From: Corynebacterium sp. 74A
GTDB taxonomy: Bacteria > Actinomycetota > Actinomycetes > Mycobacteriales > Mycobacteriaceae
Direction of reading: 5' to 3'
DNA: 64,000 nucleotides
NCBI RefSeq assembly: GCF_008930665.1
Contig: NZ_PQMG01000002.1
Location: forward strand, 1-64,000
Part shown: one piece after another, positions 14,843 to 23,043 of the stretch
How the letters are laid out: each line of letters starts with the position of its first letter
Numbering within the stretch: the first letter of the stretch is position 1
Translations under genes and position numbers: made by a program
The notes under the pieces: model-generated
The model's database searches: none
What the model saw: the letters and a program-made list of their open reading frames with translations, nothing else
Told to the model about the DNA's origin: nothing

Positions 14843-16462
14843 CTAGACGAGCAGCAGGAAGAGCACTTGGGCGCCAATGATCTTGCCGATCATGCCCACC
14901 GGATACACCGTGGCATAGCCCCGCGCGGCGAGATCGGTGCCGGTCTGCGCATTCAGATAGGCGATAATCGCAGGATTGGTGGAGATGCCACCGGCCATGC
15001 CCATGGTTTCATCCCATTTCGCCCCCAGCACCCACGCGCCAAGAACAGCCATGGCGATCGCTGCAACCAGCGTGAGAACAAGACCGAAGCCCACGTAGAG
15101 CAAGGATTCAACATCAGAGAGCGCCGCGGCGAAGCCGGCTCCGGCGGTGGTGCCCACCCCGGCGAGGAAGAGCGCCAAGCCGATATTGATGAAGATCTTG
15201 TTGGCCTGGAAGGGCACGATCCACTGCAACCGGCCGGTGCGGCCACGCCAGCCCAAGATCAGTCCCACGAGGATGGGGCCGCCACCGAAGCCCAGGGAGA
15301 GAGTCAGCCCGCCCGGCATCGGGATCGGAATCATGCCCACCAGAAGTCCGGCGAGCAGCCCCAAGAAGAAGGGGAAGAAATCAAAGTTGCCCAGGGCGTT
15401 CTCGCTATCACCGAAGAACGTCCTCGCCTCGGCCATCTTGTGGGTCGGGGTGACTACCCGCACCTTGTCTGAGTATTCCAAACGGGTCGTGGGCGTGGGG
15501 ATGAAGTCGGAGTCACCGCGACGCACCCGCGCGATGAGAAAACGCTTCTCCGCGAGGCCGAGCTCGTCGATAGTGCGGCCCACGATCTGCGGATTAGACA
15601 CAGAGAAGCGGCGGTAATCGAGATTGTGGTCATCGATAGGGAAATGCACCTCGCGGCCCAGGATGTGCGTGGCCCGCCGGAGCTCCTCCTGCGTGCCGTG
15701 GATTAGCAGCACATCGCCGCTCGAGACCTCGGTATCCGCGGTGATGAGGGTTTGATGCTCCGGATCCTCGTGGTGGATCAGACGGGTAGCCACCACCTCA
15801 GCACCCGTGGGGCGCAGCACCTCTGCGACCGTGCCAGGTTCTATGGGGCCGAGCTCGAGGCCGGTGAGGTGGAGGTCCTCGGTGATCACACCGGCTTCTT
15901 TGGCGTCTGCGACGTGGTCCACCTTGCGCAGCTTCGCTCCCACGGCGGCCACTAGGATCAGGCCCAGAACACCACCCGGATAGGCCAGCGAGTAGCCGAT
16001 CACTGGCAGCGCCAGCGCTTCGGGATCAGTGATACCCGAGGCCTTCATGGTTTCCACGATGGCTGCCATACCAGGAGTGGAGGTGACTGCGCCCGTCATG
16101 CTGCCGGCGCCTTGGGCGGCGTCGAGCCCTAGGAACTTCACGCCGACATAGGCCAACACGATCACACCGGTGAGCACGAGGGCTGCCAGGGCACTGATCT
16201 TCCAGCCACGGGAGCGGAATTCCGCGAAGAACTGCGCGCCGAAGCTCAGGCCGATGGCATACACAAATAGCGCTAGGCCGAAGGTGTACAGCAGCGGCGG
16301 AAGCTGGATCTCCGGCTCGACTGCGGAGAAAGCAATGGAGACAAACAACACGGCGGCGGAGCCGAGCGATATGCCGGCCACGTTCACTTTGCCCAGAAGA
16401 TAGCCGAGGGCAAGTATCGCCATCAGCGCAATCAATGGATTGGCGGCGAGATAATCGAACAC
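14843..16462 (-). CDS. AspT/YidE-family transporter, SucE-like dicarboxylate exporter
   Basis: A 539-residue membrane transporter of the aspartate:alanine antiporter/AAE family. Topology by eye: five to six helices at the N-terminus (LIALMAILALGYLLGKV, FGLALFVYAIGLSFGAQFF), a central cytoplasmic region of about 170 residues with two RCK_C-like (TrkA-C) domains (VLRPTGAEVVATRL and RRFSVSNPQIVGRTIDELGL), then a second block of helices. I chose the GTG at 16462, with AAGGA 7 nt upstream, giving (M)FDYLAANPLIALM; the frame continues upstream without family sequence. In C. glutamicum a member of this family exports succinate; transfer of that function is inference. A promoter (TTGACG/TACGGT) lies 150 nt upstream and the leader is predicted to be structured, see separate entries. 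Confidence 0.87.
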   Translation of the reverse strand: MFDYLAANPLIALMAILALGYLLGKVNVAGISLGSAAVLFVSIAFSAVEPEIQLPPLLYTFGLALFVYAIGLSFGAQFFAEFRSRGWKISALAALVLTGVIVLAYVGVKFLGLDAAQGAGSMTGAVTSTPGMAAIVETMKASGITDPEALALPVIGYSLAYPGGVLGLILVAAVGAKLRKVDHVADAKEAGVITEDLHLTGLELGPIEPGTVAEVLRPTGAEVVATRLIHHEDPEHQTLITADTEVSSGDVLLIHGTQEELRRATHILGREVHFPIDDHNLDYRRFSVSNPQIVGRTIDELGLAEKRFLIARVRRGDSDFIPTPTTRLEYSDKVRVVTPTHKMAEARTFFGDSENALGNFDFFPFFLGLLAGLLVGMIPIPMPGGLTLSLGFGGGPILVGLILGWRGRTGRLQWIVPFQANKIFINIGLALFLAGVGTTAGAGFAAALSDVESLLYVGFGLVLTLVAAIAMAVLGAWVLGAKWDETMGMAGGISTNPAIIAYLNAQTGTDLAARGYATVYPVGMIGKIIGAQVLFLLLV

Positions 16463-16484
16463 GAGGGGTCCTTGGGGAGCGCGG

Positions 16485-16565
16485 GGGCCCACGACAGCGG
16501 GCCCAAAAGAATATGAGGAGAGAAACGGCGTGGGCGTGCGACACTCCCCGCTTCCCCGCCCACGC
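16485..16565 (-). promoter_or_regulatory. Structured 5' leader of the AspT/SucE-like gene
   Basis: Between the predicted start site (about 16606) and the GTG at 16462 the minus-strand transcript can form two hairpins: GCGTGGGCG with CGCCCACGC (16528-16536 and 16557-16565, 20-nt loop) and GGGCCC with GGGCCC (16485-16490 and 16499-16504). The first is followed on the transcript by a T/C-rich tract. Possible attenuator; no known riboswitch recognised. Confidence 0.4.
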
Positions 16566-16612
16566 GCGGAGAATGGTGAGAGCATGCGCACCCGTAGGTT
16601 CTCAGCAGGGTT

Positions 16613-16640
16613 ACCGTATCACTGAGTCATCCTACGTCAA
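16613..16640 (-). promoter_or_regulatory. Sigma-A-type promoter of the AspT/SucE-like gene
   Basis: On the minus strand, -35 TTGACG (16640-16635), 16-bp spacer, -10 TACGGT (16618-16613). It predicts a transcript start near 16606, about 145 nt before the start codon. Confidence 0.55.
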
Positions 16641-16700
16641 GTGAGAGCGCCACATCCCCACTGCTTGCGCGCCAGCAATTACCCATACCAGCTGCAGTTT

Positions 16701-16728
16701 TTGCTTTTCTTATGCGGTGCGCTACTAT
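16701..16728 (+). promoter_or_regulatory. Promoter of tRNA-His
   Basis: -35 TTGCTT (16701-16706), 16-bp spacer and -10 TACTAT (16723-16728); a TATAAC overlaps at 16726-16731. Placed about 30 nt before the mature tRNA. Confidence 0.55.
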
Positions 16729-16757
16729 AACTCTCGCTGCAGAAAACGGCAGCGATG

Positions 16758-16830
16758 GTGGCTGTAGTTCAGCTGGTAGAGCACCAGGTTGTGATCCTGG
16801 GTGTCGCGGGTTCGAGTCCCGTCAGCCACC
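16758..16830 (+). tRNA. tRNA-His (anticodon GTG)
   Basis: Acceptor GTGGCTG/CAGCCAC, anticodon stem CCAGG/CCTGG with loop TTGTGAT (anticodon GTG), T-arm GCGGG-TTCGAGT-CCCGT. The genomic G at 16757 gives the extra G-1 and the discriminator is C at 16830, both hallmarks of tRNA-His. CCA is not encoded. Confidence 0.95.
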
Positions 16831-16839
16831 CCGACGATG

Positions 16840-16880
16840 AGCCCCCGGCCTTGGAAACAGGGTCCGGGGGCTTATTTTAT
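16840..16880 (+). terminator. Rho-independent terminator after tRNA-His
   Basis: Arms AGCCCCCGG (16840-16848) and CCGGGGGCT (16864-16872) followed by TATTTTATT. Confidence 0.88.
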
Positions 16881-17090
16881 TGCCTCACCCGGCGCCCCCG
16901 AGCAAGTCTTAGGCCTGCTTCTCGAAGAGAAGGCGCCACTGCCAACAGGCACGCACAACGGGCGGCCGACAACCTGCATGACGTCCATCCACACAATGGG
17001 GCGCGCTCATACCTGCGACCAGCACTCTCGACCGACCCCCTTACATACTGAGTACACCCGAAGCACTGGTTCGTGTCGACTGTGGACCTC

Positions 17091-18134
17091 TCAGTGGGCA
17101 GCCTCCTCCCCTATACGAATGGCTGCCCGCCACTCGTCGTTACCCCACTTCAGCGAAGCGGCTAGAAGATCGCTGGCGAGCAATTCATTGTGAAAACGCC
17201 CGAACATCGTTCCCCCTTGCCGCATCAGACGAACATTCAACTGATATGCGCTATTCAGGAGCGGCTCGGTGTGCGGGAAATCAACGAGCCCAGTGAGGAT
17301 GTCTTCGAGCCCCTCCATTGTGAAATGCCAGCGCGTGACCTCAGAAAGAGGATAGGCACTGTTTTCGACATACCATCGTCCCTCCGGATCTTGGAGTGAG
17401 GCCAGCTCACCATCGACTCTCGCAGTGTTAATGAACAGCTCGATCTCAGCTACGCCAGCGACCATATGTTGGCAAACAACGAAGATCTCGAGGTTTCCCG
17501 CACTCACCACCAGCAGCCTTCGGTGTGATTGAGAGCGATTCGTCGCTGGCAAGCATGACACTATCCAGAGGTGTCTGTGCGTGTTGTAGGGGTCAGGCAG
17601 TGCCTCGTAGATGAACCATCCGAGGAGATCTCGGAGCACCTCATATTCGACCATCCTCGCGAGTTCTAAGAATTTTTTGCTATCCCTGCCGATGACGTTT
17701 TCCCCCGGACGCACTCGCTTCTCTCTATCCCACGGCAGAACCGTGGTGCCCCCCTCTATAGAGGTGAACTCAACATCGGCACCACCGTGGGGCCGTTGCG
17801 TATCCCGAACATTCCGGACCGATGATGCCCTTTCACTATCAGCAATAAGGGCCCTCTCTGGGTCGTCTAGATCGCCTTCCGGCAGCGGGAAAAACTCGAA
17901 AGTCACGATGTCATTCCACCGCCTGCGGTGGGAGCGAAAGCGAGAGACCACATTCACGGATTGCCCAACGTAGACGCTGCCATCGGCAAACCCCAGGCGA
18001 TAAAGCCCCCTGAGACTCGACTCCCCCACGAGAATGATCGCGATTGAGTCCAGCTCCCGAACGTCATATACCCGTCCTGTCAGTTGTGTGCACTGGCCAT
18101 GCTTGGATGAAGGAGACGAAAGATCCGAGGACAT
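17091..18134 (-). CDS. GIY-YIG nuclease-domain protein of unknown function
   Basis: A 347-residue protein. Residues 43-100 form a GIY-YIG nuclease core: GLYRLGF (43-49), VYVGQS (54-59), the conserved Arg and His in SRFRSH (R65, H69) and the metal-binding Glu in DDPERALI (E93). The preceding 40 residues and the C-terminal 245 residues resemble nothing that I recognise; the tail is a mixed alpha/beta sequence without membrane segments. The gene stands alone beside tRNA-His, has visibly lower GC and looser codon use than its neighbours, and is oriented toward the tRNA. No Shine-Dalgarno is seen; CACAAT 7-12 nt before the ATG suggests a leaderless start. GIY-YIG domains occur in UvrC, homing nucleases, restriction enzymes and some phage-defence proteins. 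The genomic setting suggests an acquired gene; the cellular role is unknown. Confidence 0.75.
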   Translation of the reverse strand: MSSDLSSPSSKHGQCTQLTGRVYDVRELDSIAIILVGESSLRGLYRLGFADGSVYVGQSVNVVSRFRSHRRRWNDIVTFEFFPLPEGDLDDPERALIADSERASSVRNVRDTQRPHGGADVEFTSIEGGTTVLPWDREKRVRPGENVIGRDSKKFLELARMVEYEVLRDLLGWFIYEALPDPYNTHRHLWIVSCLPATNRSQSHRRLLVVSAGNLEIFVVCQHMVAGVAEIELFINTARVDGELASLQDPEGRWYVENSAYPLSEVTRWHFTMEGLEDILTGLVDFPHTEPLLNSAYQLNVRLMRQGGTMFGRFHNELLASDLLAASLKWGNDEWRAAIRIGEEAAH

Positions 18135-18553
18135 AGTGCAATTGTGCCTGATTACCTACTGCCCCTCGGCGGGACACTCACCCCTAGCGGTCTCTGCCAC
18201 TGAACCCGCGCACAGCAGTCCTGCCATGCCCCCTCCCCTGCCCGACAAAGAATCCACTCGCCCCGGCGTAACCGCCGGCATATGCGCCTACGCGGGTACG
18301 CTGAAGAGCAGCACAATCCCCCGTATTAGCTGCGCAAAACTAATAAGAAACGCACGTCACAGTTTCCTCCGCTTTAATAACAATCAGATAACAACTATTT
18401 GCGTTTTGGCTGCTCAAGACAGTTTCTGGGTTGCATGCTGAGACCGGTTTCTTGAGTCTTAGTGAGTCTCGTGCACTGCACCCTGCTATTGCTGAGCAGG
18501 GCGCATGCCACCGCGCCTTGTACTTCCGCTTTCTTTAAGGACTGAACACATTC
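18135..18553. other. Intergenic region between the GIY-YIG and YkvI genes
   Basis: About 420 bp without a convincing gene. It has an AT-rich tract near 18340-18410, then a 7-bp inverted repeat CTCAAGA (18413-18419) / TCTTGAG (18450-18456), and a near-palindrome GAGACCGGTTTC centred near 18444. These precede the AAGGA ribosome-binding site of the YkvI gene and may belong to its control region. Confidence 0.4.
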
Positions 18554-19861
18554 ATGCTTAAACGCGTCATATCCATCACGCTTGCCTTCATTGGCTTGCT
18601 CGTGGGCGCCGGTTTCGCCACCGGCCAGGAAACGATCCAATACTTCGTCTCCCACGGCTCCATCGGCATCGCCGGCGCCGTGCTGGCCGGGCTGCTCATC
18701 TCCATCGGCGGCATGCTCTCGCTCCAGCTGGGCAGCTATTTTCTGGCCGACGAGCACAACGAGGTATTCCAAGACATCTCCAAGAAGTGGGTGGCCCGCT
18801 TCATGGATGTCTCGGTGATGATCACCCTCTTCAGCTTGGGATTCGTGATGCTCGCCGGTGCGGGTTCCACCTTCAACCAGCAGTTCGGCTGGCCGACTTG
18901 GGTGGGCTCCACCGTCATGCTGGCGCTGGTGATTGCCTCGGGCTTCCTCGACATCAACAAGGTGTCGAACGTGATTGGCGCGCTCACCCCGGCCATGATC
19001 ATCGCGGTGATCATCGCCTTCACCTACATGATGTTCAACCTGCCGGACGATCTGTCCAGCCTCAACGATGTGGCCGTGCAGGCCGAATCCCCCATCAGTC
19101 CGTGGTGGCTCTCGGCCATTAACTACGCAGGCTTGGTGGAAATCATGGCGATCTCCATGGTGCTCGTGATCGGCGGCAGCTACCTCGACCCACGCGAATC
19201 CTCCCTCGGCGGGCTCGTGGGCGGTATCGCCTATACGGTGCTGCTGGTGATGATCTCGGTGACGCTCTTCCTCGGCGCTGACAAGGTGGAGGGCTCCTCG
19301 GTGCCCAACCTCACTCTCTTCGAGGAGATCCACCCGGTGATGGCCATTATCGCGGTGTTCATCGTCTACGCGATGATCTATAACTCCGCTATCGGCATGT
19401 TCTACGCCCTGGGCCGCCGCCTATCCGCGGGCAAGCAGTCTAAGTTCCGCCTCTACTTCATCATCACCACCTTGGTGGGCTACGCCATCTCCTTCATCGG
19501 TTTCGGTTCCCTGATGGCGAAGGTGTACCCGATTCTCGGCTACCTCGGCCTGCTGCTCATCGCCGTGCTGATCATTTTCTACATCCGCGATCGCCGCAAG
19601 ATCGCCTCGGAGTCGAAGCGCCGTAATAAGATTCGCGACCTCGCCTACCGTAAGCACCACCCAGATAAGGAATTCACCGACGATCACGCAGCGGAAATGG
19701 AGAAGCTGATGGGTGATTCCCAGATCTCCGATGACTACCTCTCCAATGCGGTGCAGGAGGAAGTGACCGATTCGCTGGTGCAGGATGATTCCGTGGACTT
19801 CAGCGAAGAGGACGCCGAGCAGCTACGCGATACGGACACCCCCGATTCAGCGAAATCCTAA
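18554..19861 (+). CDS. YkvI-family polytopic membrane protein
   Basis: A 435-residue integral membrane protein similar to the uncharacterised YkvI family within the APC-like transporter fold. It starts at ATG 18554 after TTTAAGGA. Ten or so helices are visible from VISITLAFIGLLVGAGFATGQ, where the early GAGFATGQE motif is the family signature, to LGYLGLLLIAVLIIFYI near residue 345. The last 90 residues are hydrophilic and strongly acidic (KLMGDSQISDDYLS, DDSVDFSEEDAEQL), a cytoplasmic tail that could be regulatory. Family members are suspected amino-acid or small-solute transporters, but no substrate is established. It is monocistronic, with its own terminator at 19910-19930. Confidence 0.82.
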   Translation: MLKRVISITLAFIGLLVGAGFATGQETIQYFVSHGSIGIAGAVLAGLLISIGGMLSLQLGSYFLADEHNEVFQDISKKWVARFMDVSVMITLFSLGFVMLAGAGSTFNQQFGWPTWVGSTVMLALVIASGFLDINKVSNVIGALTPAMIIAVIIAFTYMMFNLPDDLSSLNDVAVQAESPISPWWLSAINYAGLVEIMAISMVLVIGGSYLDPRESSLGGLVGGIAYTVLLVMISVTLFLGADKVEGSSVPNLTLFEEIHPVMAIIAVFIVYAMIYNSAIGMFYALGRRLSAGKQSKFRLYFIITTLVGYAISFIGFGSLMAKVYPILGYLGLLLIAVLIIFYIRDRRKIASESKRRNKIRDLAYRKHHPDKEFTDDHAAEMEKLMGDSQISDDYLSNAVQEEVTDSLVQDDSVDFSEEDAEQLRDTDTPDSAKS

Positions 19862-19909
19862 AGCCCTCGCGCCGCACGCCTGCAGCGTGGCGTCGATAAG
19901 CTGAGACTC

Positions 19910-19936
19910 AGGCCCACCACGTGTGGGCCTTTTCTC
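19910..19936 (+). terminator. Terminator of the YkvI gene
   Basis: Perfect arms AGGCCCAC (19910-19917) and GTGGGCCT (19923-19930), 5-nt loop, followed by TTTCTC. Confidence 0.88.
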
Positions 19937-19978
19937 TACAGTGGGTGAAAGCACTACTCCCGTATGAGAAAGGCACGC

Positions 19979-20977
19979 ATGATTCCGCTGTCGCTCATCG
20001 ATTTCGCCCTCGTCTACGACGGGGAACGGCCTCGCGATAGTTTCTCGCGCTCGGTACGGCTTGCGCAGCGCGCAGAGACACTCGGCTATGAACGCATCTG
20101 GTACGCGGAGCACCACAATATGCCGCGTATCGCGTCCTCCGCCCCGGCCGTGCTGATCGCCCACGTGGGCGCGCACACCTCCACCATCAAACTGGGGGCG
20201 GGCGGAGTGATGCTGCCGAATCACGCGCCACTGGTGATCGCCGAACAATTCGGGGCCTTAGAGGAGATGTATCCCGGCCGTATCGGGCTGGGCTTGGGCC
20301 GTGCCCCTGGCACCGATCAGCGCACTGTGCAGGCTTTACGACGCTCCCCTCGCGCCGCCGAGCGCTTCCCCGAGGATGTCGCCGAATTGCAGGGGTATCT
20401 CTCCGGGGAGAGCCGGATCCCTGGCGTGCAGGCCATTCCCGGCGCCGCCACTGAGGTGCCGCTGTATATTCTCGGCTCCTCCCTCTTTGGCGCCCAGCTG
20501 GCCGCACAACTCGGCCTGCCCTATGCCTTCGCCTCACACTTCGCGCCGCAGCACCTCGATGAGGCCATCGCCGTCTACCGCGAGCGCTACCAGCCGAGCG
20601 CCGGTAATCCCGACCCCTATGTGATCGCCGCGGTGAATGTGACGGCCGCCGATACCACAGCCCAAGCCCAGGAGGACTGGGAGCAGGTGCGGCGCAGTCG
20701 GGTGAAATCACTGGCCGCCCGGGGCCGCGAGATCAGCGAAAAACAGCTCGACGCCTTGCTGCACTCCTATGCAGGCCAGCAGGTGAGCACCATGATGCGC
20801 TATACCGCGATCGGTACGAAGCCCGAGGTGCGCAGCTATCTCTCGGAGTTCGCGGAGCGCACCGGCGCTGATGAGCTCATGATCTCGCTGCAGTCGCCGT
20901 CGCATGCGGCGATGCTGCACTCCATGGAGATCCTCTCCGCCGCATGGGAGCTACCCAGCGCCGATCCAGCACTCTAA
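19979..20977 (+). CDS. LLM-class flavin-dependent oxidoreductase (luciferase-like)
   Basis: A 332-residue TIM-barrel protein of the bacterial-luciferase/LLM family, group without a known substrate (YhbW-like). Recognisable are the N-terminal strand LSLIDFALVYDGE, the segment RLAQRAETLGYERIWYAEHHN typical of the family, AGGVMLPNHAPLVIAEQFGALEEMYPGRIGLGLGRAPGTD, and the C-terminal region FAERTGADELMISLQSPSHAAMLHS. The ATG at 19979 has GAAAGG about 7 nt upstream and is preferred over the ATG at 19964. Such enzymes use FMN or F420; Corynebacterium makes little use of F420, so FMN is more likely (inference). It converges on the L,D-transpeptidase gene across a shared terminator. Confidence 0.9.
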   Translation: MIPLSLIDFALVYDGERPRDSFSRSVRLAQRAETLGYERIWYAEHHNMPRIASSAPAVLIAHVGAHTSTIKLGAGGVMLPNHAPLVIAEQFGALEEMYPGRIGLGLGRAPGTDQRTVQALRRSPRAAERFPEDVAELQGYLSGESRIPGVQAIPGAATEVPLYILGSSLFGAQLAAQLGLPYAFASHFAPQHLDEAIAVYRERYQPSAGNPDPYVIAAVNVTAADTTAQAQEDWEQVRRSRVKSLAARGREISEKQLDALLHSYAGQQVSTMMRYTAIGTKPEVRSYLSEFAERTGADELMISLQSPSHAAMLHSMEILSAAWELPSADPAL

Positions 20978-20992
20978 CGGCATACACACGAC

Positions 20993-21027
20993 AACGGCCC
21001 AGCCATCGCGTAGGTGGCTGGGCCGTT
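20993..21027. terminator. Bidirectional terminator between LLM oxidoreductase and L,D-transpeptidase
   Basis: Perfect 13-bp arms AACGGCCCAGCCA (20993-21005) and TGGCTGGGCCGTT (21015-21027) between convergent genes. Confidence 0.9.
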
Positions 21028-21052
21028 GGTCTCCGGCGCTAGGGGAAAGGGT

Positions 21053-22306
21053 CTACCACGAGGAGGTTTCGTCCGCGTTGCCTTTCTTCCATGTTTCCCA
21101 AGGGATATTCCAGTCGCCGAGACCGTCAAAGCCGGAGAGCTCACCGCCGATGGTGTTTTTCACCTTCACCACATCGCCGCGCTTGACGAGCTCTTGGAAC
21201 CACTTGGCGTTGTCCGGAGAGACGTTCACACAGCCGTGGGACGTATTCGTGCTGCCCTGGGCCCACATGGACCACGGCGCGGAGTGCACATAGATTCCCG
21301 ACCAGGACATCTGGGTGGCCCAGTCCACCTTCTGTCGATAACCGCGGGGGCTATCCACGGCTAGGCCGAAGGTAGAAGAATCCATGATCATCGAGGGGTT
21401 CTGATCACCAATCATGTAGATACCATTCGGCGTGGGGAAATCGGCATCACCCAAGGAGACGGGCATCGTCTTGAGCACCTCACCGTTCTTGGTCACCGTC
21501 ATCGTCTTGGTCGAGTCATCGACGGTGCTGATGATCTCATCACCAATGCTGAATGAGATTTCATTATCGGCGTTGCCGTACATGCCGTTGCCCAAATCGA
21601 CGCCATAGATATCGGCCTTCACCTTAACCTCGGTGCCGCTGGGCCAGAACTCGGCCGGACGCCAGCGCATCTCCGAATTATTCAGCCAATAGAATGCGCC
21701 CTCTACCTCAGGGGTAGTGCTTACGGTAATAGCGTCTTGGGCGGCCTGGCGATCAGAAATCGGGGCGTTAAAACGGAAAGAGATGGTCTGGCCCACGCCC
21801 ACTACCGACCCATCCAGCGGCCCCAAGTAGACAGCCGCCCGGCCATCGGGTGCGACCGTGGTGAAACTTGCCTCGAGGGACTGGCCGTTCTCGGCCTGCG
21901 CATCCACGGTGTAGGTGCGGTAATAGCCCAGTGGCTCTGTGACATGCCACTTCTTACCGTTATCGCTGATCTCGGCTTCGACCACCTTGCCGGCCTCGTT
22001 CGTCATCGTCACCGACGTCAGCGTGGTGTGCTCCACAGTGACCTCGATGGGATCCGTGGGATTGACATCCGTGGCCTCATCGCCAACATTCAGCTTCGGA
22101 GTTTCCTCCTCGCGAACCTTCTCTATCTTGGTCTTCCCAGCGGCCTCTTCTTCCGTGTTGCCGTCACCAATCGTGCATCCAGCAAGAACCAAAGAACACG
22201 ACACGAGCAGCGCCATCACGGCTCGCAGCAGCCGAGGCTGAGCTGTATAACCCCCGCTGACCTCGCCCGTCAGACCACTAAAAGAGAACCGCCCTGTGCT
22301 AAACAT
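21053..22306 (-). CDS. L,D-transpeptidase with Ig-like domains, lipoprotein
   Basis: A cell-wall enzyme that forms 3-3 cross-links between meso-diaminopimelate residues of peptidoglycan, like mycobacterial LdtB (LppS). From ATG 22306, which has GGAG 5 nt upstream, the protein is 417 aa; an ATG at 22327 would add seven residues. A long signal ends in the lipobox LAGC (Cys44). Two bacterial Ig-like (BIg) domains follow (DPIEVTVEHTTLTSVTMTNEAG; LDGSVVGVGQTISFRFNAPISD), then the YkuD catalytic domain with SHGCVNV, active-site Cys359, preceded by a W-containing strand (YVHSAPWSMWAQGSTNTS). The order cmrA, orn, then this gene recalls the mycobacterial block. It is monocistronic. Catalytic residues are intact. 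Confidence 0.93.
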   Translation of the reverse strand: MFSTGRFSFSGLTGEVSGGYTAQPRLLRAVMALLVSCSLVLAGCTIGDGNTEEEAAGKTKIEKVREEETPKLNVGDEATDVNPTDPIEVTVEHTTLTSVTMTNEAGKVVEAEISDNGKKWHVTEPLGYYRTYTVDAQAENGQSLEASFTTVAPDGRAAVYLGPLDGSVVGVGQTISFRFNAPISDRQAAQDAITVSTTPEVEGAFYWLNNSEMRWRPAEFWPSGTEVKVKADIYGVDLGNGMYGNADNEISFSIGDEIISTVDDSTKTMTVTKNGEVLKTMPVSLGDADFPTPNGIYMIGDQNPSMIMDSSTFGLAVDSPRGYRQKVDWATQMSWSGIYVHSAPWSMWAQGSTNTSHGCVNVSPDNAKWFQELVKRGDVVKVKNTIGGELSGFDGLGDWNIPWETWKKGNADETSSW

Positions 22307-22692
22307 TTCACTCCGTCGATAAACCATAGTCTCGGTGGATTCTACACGCCCCGCGCGCTCGGACCGCGCCGGAAAAACCGCTTCCCAAAACCGTGACCAA
22401 ACTGTTGCTTATCGCATGTCACACACCATGTTGTCGACACTGTGTGTCAAAAATCGAGCCCCTCCCCCGGACCTTGCTAGGCAGCTGCCGCGACACCATC
22501 ATTCCGGCGAGGAGCGCCGCCCATCATCCCTACAACGCAGCGACACACCCCGTCTCACACCACGCAGCCACACGCGACCCACGAAGCTCTTAAATAGCCC
22601 TTGAGCTGGCGATTTTACAAGGTGTGAAACTGTTTGTAATATAACATCTCGTTGCACAGCGCACCGGCCACCACGGCAGGGACGCAGAGCAT
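22307..22692. other. Intergenic region with tRNA-Lys promoter
   Basis: About 385 bp between the L,D-transpeptidase start and tRNA-Lys. No gene is supported. The only clear element is the tRNA promoter at 22614-22642; the rest is C-rich and of irregular composition. Confidence 0.5.
22614..22642 (+). promoter_or_regulatory. Promoter of tRNA-Lys
   Basis: -35 TTTACA (22614-22619), exactly 17-bp spacer, -10 TAATAT (22637-22642); about 50 nt before the tRNA. Confidence 0.75.
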
Positions 22693-22765
<73 letters not shown>

Positions 22766-22777
22766 CTTTTTCTTTAC

Positions 22778-22812
22778 ATCCTCTCTAGGCGGTTATCACG
22801 CCTAGAGAGGAT
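22778..22812 (+). terminator. Terminator after tRNA-Lys
   Basis: Perfect 14-bp arms ATCCTCTCTAGGCG (22778-22791) and CGCCTAGAGAGGAT (22799-22812) with a 7-nt loop, followed by TGTTGT. Confidence 0.85.
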
Positions 22813-23043
22813 TGTTGTATCTCTGCCCTGGGGTTGTAGGTACTTCAACGCATGCCCCCTGTAGGGGCTAACGCCGTCGCAATCTCACCAAAACCAAGGA
22901 CCTACGGCACACGGGAATATAACATCACAGACGCGAGGCACGTACCGCCTCAGCGTGTAGCGAGCATCACCACACGCCTGTACAGCCGCAGCGCCTCCGA
23001 TAACCAACCATCTCTACCTCATCACGCTACCCAAGGACCCCAC

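Noticed and set aside
18034..18441. Plus-strand 135-codon frame before the YkvI gene
   Set aside because: Half of it is antisense to the GIY-YIG gene and the rest has rare codons and no start signal.
16758..18553. Integrated element with attachment sites at tRNA-His
   Set aside because: No integrase, no duplicated 3' tRNA end and no second boundary were found; kept only as a suggestion.
22852..23043. Upstream extension of the Excalibur protein
   Set aside because: No start signal; GTG 23044 has AAGGA at the right distance and gives a sensible first membrane segment.
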